Shown: piece after piece, positions 27,050 to 35,912 of the stretch | Layout: each line of letters starts with the position of its first letter | Numbering within the stretch: position 1 is the stretch's first letter | Origin: Flavobacteriales bacterium | GTDB taxonomy: Bacteria; Bacteroidota; Bacteroidia; NS11-12g; UBA9320 | Length of the DNA stretch: 64,000 nt | Reading direction: 5' to 3' | NCBI GenBank assembly: GCA_020635355.1 | Contig: JACJZW010000005.1 | Location: 127,801-191,800 of the forward strand | The notes under the pieces: generated by a model | What the model saw: only the letters and a program-made list of their open reading frames with translations | The model's database searches: none | Told to the model about the DNA's origin: nothing | Made by a program: the position numbers and the translations under genes

Positions 27050-27497
27050 GAAAAAGGTCCTTAAAACCATCGGCACTACCGATGTGATTGACCTGCCGGA
27101 AGTTGGGATTTTTGATGTTCCGTGTAAAATTGACACTGGTGCCGACACCTCCGCCATTCATTGTGACGAGGTGTTAGTGCGTGAAATCGGCGGCAAGCGA
27201 ATCCTTTATTTCAAGTTGCTGGATATCAATCACCCGCTGTATACTGGTCAGGAATTGTGCACCGATCGATTCAAGGAAAAAAAGGTGAAGAGCTCGTTTG
27301 GGAAGGTGGCTGACCGATTTCAGGTTCGATTGAAAGTTCAGATTTACGGCAAAAAGTACCTCACCAATTTCAACCTTTCACAACGTCCGGAAATGAATTA
27401 CCCCATTCTGTTGGGCAAACGGTTTTTAAAGAATCGATTTGTGGTGGACGTAGCGCAAAAAGACCTCAACGTCGCTTTCAAGAAGAACTTGGACTGA
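27021..27497 (+). CDS. Retropepsin-like protease (RimB / 'ATP-dependent zinc protease' family)
   Basis: A 158-residue protein with the intact aspartyl-protease motif DTGADTSA (about residues 39-46) and the flap/second-strand YPILLGKRFL, matching the COG4067 family (often annotated ATP-dependent zinc protease, found next to RimK-like glutamate ligases). A basic N-terminus precedes the fold. It overlaps the mscS end by 29 nt. No rimK-like gene is in the window. Proteolytic activity is plausible; the target is unknown. Confidence 0.8.
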   Translation: MIKPTKKTSKKKVLKTIGTTDVIDLPEVGIFDVPCKIDTGADTSAIHCDEVLVREIGGKRILYFKLLDINHPLYTGQELCTDRFKEKKVKSSFGKVADRFQVRLKVQIYGKKYLTNFNLSQRPEMNYPILLGKRFLKNRFVVDVAQKDLNVAFKKNLD

Positions 27498-27566
27498 GTT
27501 CACTTCAAGTCATTTTTGTGTAAGGTATTAAGTATCAAAATGTTATTCCATACTGGTTAGCTGGTG

Positions 27567-27598
27567 TTTGCAAAAGTGAAATTTTGAGCCTACTTTTT
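27567..27598 (+). promoter_or_regulatory. Promoter of the ECF sigma operon
   Basis: TTTG at 27567-27570 and TACTTTTT at 27591-27598 with 20 bp between match the Bacteroidota promoter except for the last base of the -7 box. Confidence 0.45.
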
Positions 27599-27621
27599 CC
27601 AAACATCTAAAGGTAGTAGTA

Positions 27622-28176
27622 GTGGCAGAATCCGGAAAATCACTCGATGAAGAACTGATCGTTCAGCTGCGTGCCGGCAATATTTCAGCGATGAAAGACA
27701 TCTATCATCGCCATTATGGTATGGTCAACAAATTGGTGACCACCAGTGGAGGTGCAGAAGAAGACGCCGATCAAATTTTTGAAGAATCCATGTACGTCCT
27801 GTACAGTGCTATCCGGCATCCGGAATATCGCAGCAACGCGAAGTTGAAGATCGTGTTGTATTCCATTGCCCGAAGCCTGTGGATTTCGGAACAACGCCGC
27901 CGGGGTAAATCTCCCAAGCGGGTTAAAAATTACGAACGGTATGTGAAGGTTGATATCAGTTCCCACATTGATCTTCTCAAGGCCAAAGGGGATGGATTTG
28001 ACAAGATTCAACGCTCGTTCCGCATTCTGGGAGAAGCCTGTCAGGATGTGTTGTCTGAATTCTATTTTCATCGGAAACCAGTGGATCAAATTGCAGCGGA
28101 AACGAGTAAAACCGTTGACGATGTTCGAACACAGAAGTACCGATGTATGCAACACCTTAAACGAATGATTGGATGA
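27622..28176 (+). CDS. ECF-type RNA polymerase sigma factor
   Basis: A 184-residue sigma-70 family protein. Region 2 spans about residues 20-95 (MKDIYHRHYGMVNKLV ... LYSIARSLWISEQRR), and region 4 is at the C-terminus (CQDVLSEFYFHRKPVDQIAAETSKTVDDVRTQKYRCMQHLK). GTG start. Its stop overlaps the next ATG (ATGA), and the downstream gene encodes a one-pass membrane protein, the usual sigma/anti-sigma layout. The inducing signal is unknown. Confidence 0.88.
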   Translation: MAESGKSLDEELIVQLRAGNISAMKDIYHRHYGMVNKLVTTSGGAEEDADQIFEESMYVLYSAIRHPEYRSNAKLKIVLYSIARSLWISEQRRRGKSPKRVKNYERYVKVDISSHIDLLKAKGDGFDKIQRSFRILGEACQDVLSEFYFHRKPVDQIAAETSKTVDDVRTQKYRCMQHLKRMIG

Positions 28177-28619
28177 TCCGGATAGACGACATTGAATTAA
28201 TTGACCGGTTCATTCATGAAGAACTGAGTCCGCTCGAAAAAAAGAACTTTGAGCAACGCGTTCGCGACGATCGCGAATTCAGCAAGGAAGTTCGCAAGCA
28301 TATTGAAGCCATCCGCACCGTGCGATCATACTCTTCCATCCGATTCATGGAAACGTTGGAGCAACAGATGCCGGATTGGAAATCCGGAGGGTATAAAAGC
28401 TATTCCCCATCCATTGACACCACGAAGATTATGCTACGGATTTTTATCCCGGCGCTTATTCTGGGTATCAGTTATGGCATTTTTAAAATCGTTCAGCCGT
28501 CGGAACATCAACCTCCGGCCAAACATGAACAAACCGTTCAACCAACGGAGGATACCAACTCAACTGAACCAGCCATAACCCCGGGTGATTCATCTGTTGG
28601 TAAGGATTCTACCCAGTAA
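28173..28619 (+). CDS. Probable membrane-anchored anti-sigma factor
   Basis: A 148-residue protein. The cytoplasmic N-terminus has the anti-sigma-like start (DDIELIDRFIHEELSPLEKKNFEQRV), followed by one TM helix at about 87-105 (IFIPALILGISYGIFKI) and a Pro/Thr/Glu-rich periplasmic tail. It lacks a Zn-binding HxxxCxxC, so it is not a ZAS-domain type. Coupled to the sigma gene by a 4-nt overlap; the pairing is inferred from topology and context. Confidence 0.7.
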   Translation: MIRIDDIELIDRFIHEELSPLEKKNFEQRVRDDREFSKEVRKHIEAIRTVRSYSSIRFMETLEQQMPDWKSGGYKSYSPSIDTTKIMLRIFIPALILGISYGIFKIVQPSEHQPPAKHEQTVQPTEDTNSTEPAITPGDSSVGKDSTQ

Positions 28620-28628
28620 TTTTGTGGG

Positions 28629-28964
28629 ATGCGCATTGTTGTCGCTTCTCGTTTTTTCAAGACCTTCATCCACCCTACGTATCGGGCCTTTGCCTTTTAC
28701 CCATGGGTGTTTGTGCGTTCGGCAGATTTATCGTCCAATAGTCAGATCGTTCGTCATGAACAAATCCACCTCGCCCAACAGCGCGAGCTGGGTATCGTCC
28801 TGTTTTATCCGATTTATGTGATGGAGTTCCTTTTGCGTTTGATACAAACCAGACGAGGGTATACCGCGTATCGAACCATCAGTTTTGAGCGTGAAGCCTA
28901 CGGCCACGATCACGAACCGGATTATTTAAAGGAGCGCAAGTGGTGCGCCATGTGGCGCCGTTAA
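28629..28964 (+). CDS. Conserved small HExxH protein
   Basis: A 111-residue protein with a HEQIH zinc-peptidase motif (His43-Glu44-His47), a hydrophobic stretch after it (IVLFYPIYVMEFLLRL), and an FEREAY segment about 40 residues further that could supply a third ligand. I recognise this as a conserved uncharacterised Flavobacteriia family. It follows the sigma/anti-sigma pair by 9 bp. Acting as a site protease on the anti-sigma factor is only speculation. Its TAA shares TTAA with the convergent peptidase stop. Confidence 0.7.
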   Translation: MRIVVASRFFKTFIHPTYRAFAFYPWVFVRSADLSSNSQIVRHEQIHLAQQRELGIVLFYPIYVMEFLLRLIQTRRGYTAYRTISFEREAYGHDHEPDYLKERKWCAMWRR

Positions 28965-30619
28965 GGGTTGAGACCCAAAACCGCGGTACCCTGTTCAAAT
29001 ACCACGTCCACCGGAATTCCTTTTTCCTCCAGTCGGTTAAGATCTGCCTGAAGATCCGCCTTGATCATGCCCTTATCGGCCATCAACGCCTGAACTCCGG
29101 CCTTATCGCCATCGCCCTGAAGCTTGAGAATTAAGGCGGAGAGAGATTTTACCGCTTCAGCCATTTTTTCCGGATTCACTGTGAAGGTTCCATTTTCCGC
29201 ATTGCGAACAAAAGCGCCCTTCTCCTGGAAGTAATTGAACCGGACCATATTGGCTTTGCCGTGGGCGCTGGCGGCTCCAAACCGAACGCTGCGAAAGATC
29301 CCAGCCATAAAGGTGACATAGTTATCCATCAATTCGCCTTCGGTAAGCACATTCTTTTCGCGAAGCCAGGTAACCATGTATAAACCTAGGATATCCGCCT
29401 TGCCCTCTTCCAAAGGAGAAAATTCTTCCTGAAGTGCTGCCCGAACAGTAGGCCCCGCCAGGGTGTTCTTGATGCCCAACCCATGAGCAACCTCATGGAA
29501 CATGGTGTTTTCAAAAAAAGCATCAAAGGTCACATGGGTGCGTTGTGCGGGATCAATCAATACGTCGGATATCGGCAACATGATGTGATCAAATTTGGCT
29601 CGCATGGCGTTTTTGAGCTGCGACCGTCGGGTTCCGTACGTTGTTTGCAGGTATTCGTCATTGGGTAGATTTACCGCAATGGTTTTACTACCGGCATTGC
29701 AATCACCGGCGTAGTACACCACGTCATACGCATTGAGCTGAGACGAACTTCCGGGCGATTCCTTTTTGTACTGGTCTTCAACGGGCAGGGATTTTTGGAG
29801 ATCCGGTAGGTAGGAAATGTACTTTTCCAGGCGCTTACTCCAATCCACATCCTTCACCAACACATACGCTTCATAGGACGTGCGTGCATTATAGAGATGA
29901 TCTTCATAATTCTCGATGGGTCCAATGATGATGTCCAACGTATTGTCTTTCATACCCAACCAGGCAATGTCACTGGCATTGAACGAATCGGTTAATAGGG
30001 CCTGAGCACGCAATTCCAGATAACTCTTGAAGGAGGCATTTTCACATGCGGCAGCCGCATCGTTCAAGTGTTGGGCAGCGCGTTCCAGTTGATTCTTAAA
30101 GAATTGGTGATAGGGAATTTGGGTAAGCTTACCTTGTTCATCCCGTCGCACCATGGAATATTGTCCGCGTATGTCTACTCCCGAAGATTCCAACTCCTCC
30201 TTGGTTACATCGGCCGGATAAATATTAGCCCCCAACGGTTTATCGTCATAACCATCGATAAAGGACGTGTTGCCCTCCAGTCGGTCCCACGGACCATAGT
30301 TAACGTCAGCAAACCGCCGGAGATCATCATCCTTAATCGACGCCAGAAATTCCGCTGGTTCCCCGAAGGATTGCATCCAGAATAATTCGTTCATCACATC
30401 CGCCGCCTGAATCAAATGAGGAAGCATTTTTTTATCGGCCTCACTGAGTTTGGATAAATCCGTGGTGAGCTTCACCGAAACATAGGTGCTCATTTTGGAT
30501 GTGGAGTCGGTTTGTTCCAATTCGTTAGTGGTGGTCTTGCTCTCATTCGTACATGAGATTGAAAACAGGACAACCGAAGAAATCAGAATGGATAGTGTGA
30601 GATGGATGCGATGTTTCAT
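28961..30619 (-). CDS. Zn-dependent peptidase lipoprotein, M49 (DPP III)-like
   Basis: A 552-residue lipoprotein (lipobox SISC, Cys23; ATG 30619 preferred to 30643). Catalytic zinc motif HEVAH (375-379) followed by GLG, and EEGKAD at 404-409, which matches the second M49 motif EExxAD/E. The family normally has HExxxH; here the spacing is HExxH, as in some bacterial M49-like hydrolases. Lipid anchoring suggests a periplasmic or outer-membrane peptidase. Convergent with the HExxH gene with overlapping stops. Confidence 0.75.
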   Translation of the reverse strand: MKHRIHLTLSILISSVVLFSISCTNESKTTTNELEQTDSTSKMSTYVSVKLTTDLSKLSEADKKMLPHLIQAADVMNELFWMQSFGEPAEFLASIKDDDLRRFADVNYGPWDRLEGNTSFIDGYDDKPLGANIYPADVTKEELESSGVDIRGQYSMVRRDEQGKLTQIPYHQFFKNQLERAAQHLNDAAAACENASFKSYLELRAQALLTDSFNASDIAWLGMKDNTLDIIIGPIENYEDHLYNARTSYEAYVLVKDVDWSKRLEKYISYLPDLQKSLPVEDQYKKESPGSSSQLNAYDVVYYAGDCNAGSKTIAVNLPNDEYLQTTYGTRRSQLKNAMRAKFDHIMLPISDVLIDPAQRTHVTFDAFFENTMFHEVAHGLGIKNTLAGPTVRAALQEEFSPLEEGKADILGLYMVTWLREKNVLTEGELMDNYVTFMAGIFRSVRFGAASAHGKANMVRFNYFQEKGAFVRNAENGTFTVNPEKMAEAVKSLSALILKLQGDGDKAGVQALMADKGMIKADLQADLNRLEEKGIPVDVVFEQGTAVLGLNP

Positions 30620-30713
30620 AGGATTTCGAAAGTACGAAGTCAAAATAACATTCGTTTAAGGCACGGAGCAACAGGTTCGTTGGATTGATGCGTAATTTGC
30701 CGAAAACAACCAC

Positions 30714-31010
30714 ATGTTTGGATTAGATAAACTGAAGGATTTAAAGAAAAACGCGGAAGAGGTAAAGGCTCGCCTGGAGCGGATTGAGGTAACCGGTGTT
30801 GCGGGAAACGATCTGGTTAAGGTTCGTTGCAATGGTTCCCGAAAACTCACTCATTTGGAGATTCAGGACTCGGTTTTTCGTACGGCTGATAAAGATGTTT
30901 TAGAGCGGTTGATTTTGGAGGCCTCCAACGATGCCTTACATCAAGCTGAGAAATTAGCGGAAGCCGAAATGCGCGCCATCATGCCCAACATTCCCGGATT
31001 GGGCCTATGA
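30714..31010 (+). CDS. ybaB: YbaB/EbfC nucleoid-associated protein
   Basis: A 98-residue YbaB/EbfC DNA-binding protein: helical N-terminus (LDKLKDLKKNAEEVKARLERI), central strands (VRCNGSRKLTHLEIQ), and a C-terminal helix ending with the MPNIPGL pattern. Dimeric tweezers-shaped protein. Its stop overlaps the DUF3089 start (ATGA). Confidence 0.93.
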   Translation: MFGLDKLKDLKKNAEEVKARLERIEVTGVAGNDLVKVRCNGSRKLTHLEIQDSVFRTADKDVLERLILEASNDALHQAEKLAEAEMRAIMPNIPGLGL

Positions 31011-32032
31011 TGAAATGGGGTTGGTTCATTTTTCTTTTTGGCGTACCAGTCACCATCTGGGCGCAATCGGCCCCCAATTATAGCAATACTCGCTATTGGA
31101 TTATTCATCCTGAAAATCGAGTCCTTGAAGCATTGTCGCCCGGGTATCAACCCACCGACAGTCTTCCGGTTGATGTGTTTTACGTGCACTCCACCACGTA
31201 TGGAATGGGTTCGCGAAAAAATGCGTCCGTGAATCGCCGGATGATCCGTCGGCGAACAGAAATTTCCCTTCAGAATCAGATTCCTGTGTTCGCTGGTGAA
31301 GCCCGGATTTTCGCTCCTTCCTATCGTCAGGTGAAGATGAAACTGTTGTTTAGTCACAAGCTTTCCAACCATCAGGCTGCCTTTGACACCGCCTATACGG
31401 ACGTTCGGAATGCCTTCCTGTATTTCATGAACCATTGGAATGAAAATCGCCCCTTTATTCTTGCCGGGCACGGTCAGGGCAGCTTGCACCTGCAACGTTT
31501 GTGCGAAGAATTTTATGATCAGATTCAACCGCGTTTGGTGGCCGTCATGATACCAGGACATCCGTTACCCATCACCGATGGCGGAAGTGTTAAACGCCTA
31601 ACGCCTCCGTGTACCGATTCGCTTTCCACCGGTTGCTTTACGCGTTGGACGCTGGTTGGAAGCTGGGCCAATGGGAAGGTGCCTATACCCGGTGTAGTCT
31701 ATGATTCAATGGGATATCATTTTGAAAAACGTTCAACCTCCATTTGCCACAATCCGGTAAACGGAATGCACTCATCAGACTCAACACATCAGTTGGAAAT
31801 CACAGCACTTCGGCCATCCAATTCCGTTCGCATACCGATGAAAACCACGTCCTTTCAGGCAACTGTTCAGGTTAAAGGCGATGTGGTGGTTATTGATGGA
31901 CACAGCAAATACCTCTACAGCGCCACCGGCGATGTGCTGCATCAGTATGACTACAGCTTGATGTATTCCGAGGTTCGGGAGCTGGTTCAGCAAAAAATTA
32001 AAGCCTACTTAGCTGGTCATGAAGGAAATTAA
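31007..32032 (+). CDS. DUF3089 alpha/beta-hydrolase-like protein lacking the nucleophile Ser
   Basis: A 341-residue secreted protein (signal peptide ends IWAQ). It matches DUF3089, an alpha/beta-hydrolase-like family: DVFYVHSTTYG, FAPSYRQ, and a nucleophile elbow. The elbow is LAGHGQGS, with Gly156 in place of the family Ser (GHSQG); codon GGT versus AGT is a one-base difference. His and Asp candidates are present downstream. Hydrolase activity is therefore doubtful unless the change is a sequencing error. Overlaps ybaB and phzF-like genes. Confidence 0.8.
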   Translation: MMKWGWFIFLFGVPVTIWAQSAPNYSNTRYWIIHPENRVLEALSPGYQPTDSLPVDVFYVHSTTYGMGSRKNASVNRRMIRRRTEISLQNQIPVFAGEARIFAPSYRQVKMKLLFSHKLSNHQAAFDTAYTDVRNAFLYFMNHWNENRPFILAGHGQGSLHLQRLCEEFYDQIQPRLVAVMIPGHPLPITDGGSVKRLTPPCTDSLSTGCFTRWTLVGSWANGKVPIPGVVYDSMGYHFEKRSTSICHNPVNGMHSSDSTHQLEITALRPSNSVRIPMKTTSFQATVQVKGDVVVIDGHSKYLYSATGDVLHQYDYSLMYSEVRELVQQKIKAYLAGHEGN

Positions 32033-32816
32033 ATGCTATCAGGTTGATTCATTCACCAACGAGCTATTTACCGGTAATCCTGCCGCCGTTTGCTTCCCGG
32101 AAGACGAACTGAGCCCGGAATTAATGCGTCAGATTGCGGCTGAAAACAACCTCTCCGAAACGGCCTTTGTGATTAAGAAAAATGATCGTTTTCACATCCG
32201 ATGGTTCACCCCAACAGTGGAAGTGGCGTTGTGCGGGCATGCAACCCTGGCAGCAGCCCACGTCCTCTTTGAACATCATCCGGATTGGTTGGTGGATTCC
32301 AATGAGGTGGTCTTCCAAACGATGCTTCGAGGTGATCTCATCGTGCAAAAATCCAATGACGGATATACCATGGACTTCCCGGCCGACGCACCCAAACCGT
32401 CCGAGGCTCCTCCTGCCCTACTGGAAGCCATTGGTGGGTCACCTCTTGAGATTTGGAAGGGGCAAACTGATTTTGTGTTGGTGTTTGGCCATGAAGACAA
32501 CATTCGAGCGATTTCCCCGGATTTCAGATTGTTGTACTCCGTAAACGTTCGAGGTGTATCGGTTACAGCACCGGGAAATTCAGTGGATTTTGTTTCTCGT
32601 TTCTTTGCACCGGGATCGGGTATTGATGAAGACCCCGTGACGGGATCTGCCCACACCACCCTTACGCCATATTGGTGCAAACGATTGAAGAAAAGTCAGT
32701 GTGTGGCCCATCAACTTTCCGTTCGAGGCGGTGAATTACGCTGTGCATTGAGCCACGATCGGGTATTGCTGACGGGAAATGCAATCACCTACTTGTCAGG
32801 TACCATACGACTTTAG
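32019..32816 (+). CDS. PhzF-family isomerase-like protein
   Basis: A 265-residue protein of the PhzF/DapF-like fold. The two halves carry the family signatures: QVDSFTNELFTGNPAAVC with Glu in NNLSETAFV near the N-terminus, LCGHATLAAAHVLF, and PGSGIDEDPVTGSAHTTLTPYW in the second half. Most such proteins are uncharacterised isomerases unrelated to phenazine production. Overlaps the DUF3089 gene by 14 nt. Confidence 0.9.
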   Translation: MKEIKCYQVDSFTNELFTGNPAAVCFPEDELSPELMRQIAAENNLSETAFVIKKNDRFHIRWFTPTVEVALCGHATLAAAHVLFEHHPDWLVDSNEVVFQTMLRGDLIVQKSNDGYTMDFPADAPKPSEAPPALLEAIGGSPLEIWKGQTDFVLVFGHEDNIRAISPDFRLLYSVNVRGVSVTAPGNSVDFVSRFFAPGSGIDEDPVTGSAHTTLTPYWCKRLKKSQCVAHQLSVRGGELRCALSHDRVLLTGNAITYLSGTIRL

Positions 32817-32872
32817 GGTTGACCCATAGCGGTTGTTTTCTTAGATTTACTCGGAAAACCAATGGCTGGACA

Positions 32873-35044
32873 ATGAAATCTCTTATCCTCACCACCCTTT
32901 TCGCCCTTCTGGGATTCACCGGTTTTGCTCAGGATGAAAAACCGCAGGACTTGGTTAATCGAGCCAAGAAACTGGAACAAAGTGGTCAGTTTACCCTGGC
33001 GGCCGGCTTGTATGCCGAGGCAGGCGACCTTTTTGTGAAAGAGGCCGATGAAGGCATCGAAATTAATATGACTCGATCCTACATCACCGCCCGATTTATG
33101 GCGGCTAAAGCAGCCTATGACAAGGCATCTGAGAATTATGAAAAGGGGAAAATGTACGCCAGTAAAACGCAGATGGATCAAAAGAAGGCTGCGCTTCAAA
33201 CGCGAATCGAAACGGAGGGATATCAAATTGGATCGCCAACTGCCGATCAAAAGAAACGAATCGAAACACCCCAGCCCGACGCCATTTCAACGGAATTGGA
33301 TTCAGCCATTCTTCTGGTTACCCGATTTGCTCAATTCCGCTTCAACCCGCCGAAAGCGTATCGATACACCGGCCAGGAATCTCAATCAGGAATCACCAAC
33401 TTCACAGCGGTTACTCTTCGTAAATCAACTCAACAAGTTGAAATAGGTCTTCAGGAAAGCGGACAATCCAAAAACGGACTGACCCTCAGTGATTCATTTG
33501 GACGAAAAACATGTGAATTGATTGGCGATCCCTCCAAAAATGAGATGGCCAAATACGATGAAGAAACCAAAAAACGCATTCGTGAATTGCAGCAAAGCGG
33601 GGTTATGTCGAAGGATTTTGACAAGCTTGCTGGAATTAATGACGTACTCACCAAGGAGGTGGTAGACATAGGCGGAGCCGAAGCATGCTTCATGGTGGAA
33701 GATCGAAGCACCCATCCCGATGGACCACAACTATCCGTCTCCATCCTGTTCTCCTGGAAAGGTAATATGTACACCTTTGGCATGATTGCCCCATTGCATT
33801 GGAAAGACGCCTTAGTTGCTTCTGCTAAAACGTTCAGAATTGCTGGAACACCGCCACCTCCACCCGATAAATGCTCGGCTCAGGAAGTCTATTTAATGGA
33901 GGGTTATGCCTTTTATGATACCTATCGGATTCCAGATCCGGACAAACAAATAACCTTCAGCTATGCTCCAACCATTGAACGCGGAAAGGTCCAGAATGGA
34001 TGGCACTCCATCGCCGAGGCGCTGAAAAAAACCTTGTCTACCTATGGTGATGTTCAATTTGTATTGAAGAAACGTCAAGCCTATTACAACCAAACCGAAT
34101 CGAAGGAGTTTATGGTGTTTCATTCCGTGGGTAAATTCATGGATATCCCCGGTTTCAGTAAACCCAATCCAGTGATGCTCTATCTTGAGGCGTTCGATCG
34201 GATGGTAACCGGTGTTCAGGGTTTGGAATCACAGATTTCACATATGACGGCAGACTTTTACTATGTGATCCCATACATTGATGTGAAGGTCCGGTGCGTT
34301 CCGCAAATGAAATGTGTGAATGGTAAGTGGGAGCCGGATTATCAGAACATGGACTATCAGATACTGGACTCCATCCGGGATGAGGAATCCAATAACCTCA
34401 CCTTTCTCACGATGAAGGACATTCGGGACCGACAAGAAAAGCTCAGTGACCAATACGATGAAATGGTACGTAATCAACAGCGATACCGCGAATCGTCCAG
34501 TTGCCGGTTACATAAGGCCGCCCTCATTGACCTGCCATTCCCCGCCTCACCCAATGAATGTGATAAATTGGAGGCAAAAATCAACATCAACAAGAGTGAT
34601 GTGGAACAACACCAGCTTCAAATAGCCGCCAAAGAGCGGGAGCTGGCCGTATTTAAGTCGACCCGATCCGTCAAAGCGGTTGATGTGGATACCGAAATCG
34701 ACAAATACAAACGGGAAATCAAAGAAGAATCAGACGCTAAAAAACGAGCGGAAGATCAATTGAGAAATTGGCAGAATAACACCTCTAATGACGATGTGAA
34801 GGATGGGAATATGAAGCGACTGGAAAATGAAATTGCGGATCACGAGATCAACATCAATCGAGCTGAGGCCATTCTGGTTCTGCTCCGGAAGGAATACAGT
34901 AAATATGTGGATGGACAGTTGGAGTTGGATTGGCAGAAGGACATCGACAACCAAAAAATCGCGTTAAAAAAATTGCAGGACGAAATTAAGAGACAGACCA
35001 CTGAGTTAAAGACATGTCGGGCCGAAGAAAAACGACGCCGCTGA
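32873..35044 (+). CDS. Secreted TPR/coiled-coil protein of unknown function
   Basis: A 723-residue protein; ATG 32873 gives a clear signal peptide (SLILTTLFALLGFTGFAQ). Residues about 25-110 read as TPR-like helices (LVNRAKKLEQSGQFTLAAGLYAEAGDLF in the first repeat). A beta-rich middle follows, with a PPPPDKCS linker near 322, then a Cys-containing segment (RCVPQMKCVNGKWEPDYQ), and a long C-terminal coiled coil (about 570-715) with heptads of Glu/Lys/Leu. No family recognised. It sits between phzF-like and beta-lactamase genes, which do not explain it. Confidence 0.75.
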   Translation: MKSLILTTLFALLGFTGFAQDEKPQDLVNRAKKLEQSGQFTLAAGLYAEAGDLFVKEADEGIEINMTRSYITARFMAAKAAYDKASENYEKGKMYASKTQMDQKKAALQTRIETEGYQIGSPTADQKKRIETPQPDAISTELDSAILLVTRFAQFRFNPPKAYRYTGQESQSGITNFTAVTLRKSTQQVEIGLQESGQSKNGLTLSDSFGRKTCELIGDPSKNEMAKYDEETKKRIRELQQSGVMSKDFDKLAGINDVLTKEVVDIGGAEACFMVEDRSTHPDGPQLSVSILFSWKGNMYTFGMIAPLHWKDALVASAKTFRIAGTPPPPPDKCSAQEVYLMEGYAFYDTYRIPDPDKQITFSYAPTIERGKVQNGWHSIAEALKKTLSTYGDVQFVLKKRQAYYNQTESKEFMVFHSVGKFMDIPGFSKPNPVMLYLEAFDRMVTGVQGLESQISHMTADFYYVIPYIDVKVRCVPQMKCVNGKWEPDYQNMDYQILDSIRDEESNNLTFLTMKDIRDRQEKLSDQYDEMVRNQQRYRESSSCRLHKAALIDLPFPASPNECDKLEAKININKSDVEQHQLQIAAKERELAVFKSTRSVKAVDVDTEIDKYKREIKEESDAKKRAEDQLRNWQNNTSNDDVKDGNMKRLENEIADHEININRAEAILVLLRKEYSKYVDGQLELDWQKDIDNQKIALKKLQDEIKRQTTELKTCRAEEKRRR

Positions 35045-35045
35045 T

Positions 35046-35912
35046 ATGACAATCCAACGGTTTCTCTGTTTCCTCCCCATCCTGATCTGGAGTTGTTCAT
35101 CATCGAATACATCCACCCAACCCGATCAGTCAACGCCGGAAACACACGAACAACCCGAACCAACTCAGGTTGTTTCGGCTGAGTTTGACAGCATCCTAAA
35201 AGCGGCTGATGTGAAGGGCACCATTCTGGTTTTCGATCCGGCACAACACAGATACCTATCCAACCGGTACACAGACTGGACGGAGCGCAGCCTCCCCGCT
35301 TCAACCTTCAAAATCACCAACAGTATTATCGGATTGGAAACGGGCGTAATCAAGGGGATTCATCATCCATTCAAATGGGATGGCCAACCACGACGTTTAA
35401 AGATTTGGGAGCGGGATTTTGACCTGGAAAGTGCGTTTAAAGCATCGTGTGTGGACTGCTATCAGGAAGTTGCGGCTCAGGTGGGTACAAGTCGAATGCA
35501 ACAAATGTTGGACACACTGCACTATGGTTCAATGTTGGTGTCTGATTCCACCCTTACCACCTTTTGGCTGGAAGGTGAGTCGGGTATTAGTCCGCTGGAA
35601 CAAATCAACTTCCTTGAACGCCTTCACAATAAGGAATTGCCCATTTCCGATTCAACCTGGAGCATCCTTCGAACCATCATGCTTTTGGACGATGGCGATT
35701 CCACCAGAATATATGGTAAAACCGGTTGGGCCATCCGAAATGGCATGAACACCGGATGGTTTGTGGGTTGGGCTGAACGCAATGACCGAGTATATTACTT
35801 TGCCACCCGCATTCAACCGGATGAAGACTTTAATATGGCCTTGTTTCCAAAAATTCGATATGAAATAACTGAAAACGCCTTGAACGTTTTATGGGAATCG
35901 AAGCAATACTAA
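35046..35912 (+). CDS. Class D (OXA-type) beta-lactamase-like lipoprotein
   Basis: A 288-residue lipoprotein (lipobox WSC, Cys17) with all class D serine beta-lactamase motifs: STFK (Ser86, Lys89), SCV in the SxV position (Ser134-Val136) followed by CYQ, WLEG (Trp174), and KTGW (Lys225-Trp228). This suggests an active serine enzyme, either a beta-lactamase or the related BlaR-like sensor domain; there is no extra TM region for a sensor. Chromosomal and embedded in a dense operon, so probably resident rather than acquired. Substrate range cannot be inferred. Confidence 0.88.
   Translation: MTIQRFLCFLPILIWSCSSSNTSTQPDQSTPETHEQPEPTQVVSAEFDSILKAADVKGTILVFDPAQHRYLSNRYTDWTERSLPASTFKITNSIIGLETGVIKGIHHPFKWDGQPRRLKIWERDFDLESAFKASCVDCYQEVAAQVGTSRMQQMLDTLHYGSMLVSDSTLTTFWLEGESGISPLEQINFLERLHNKELPISDSTWSILRTIMLLDDGDSTRIYGKTGWAIRNGMNTGWFVGWAERNDRVYYFATRIQPDEDFNMALFPKIRYEITENALNVLWESKQY

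Noticed and set aside
32019..32816. Phenazine biosynthesis
   Set aside because: PhzF-like proteins are common outside phenazine clusters, and no other phz gene is present.
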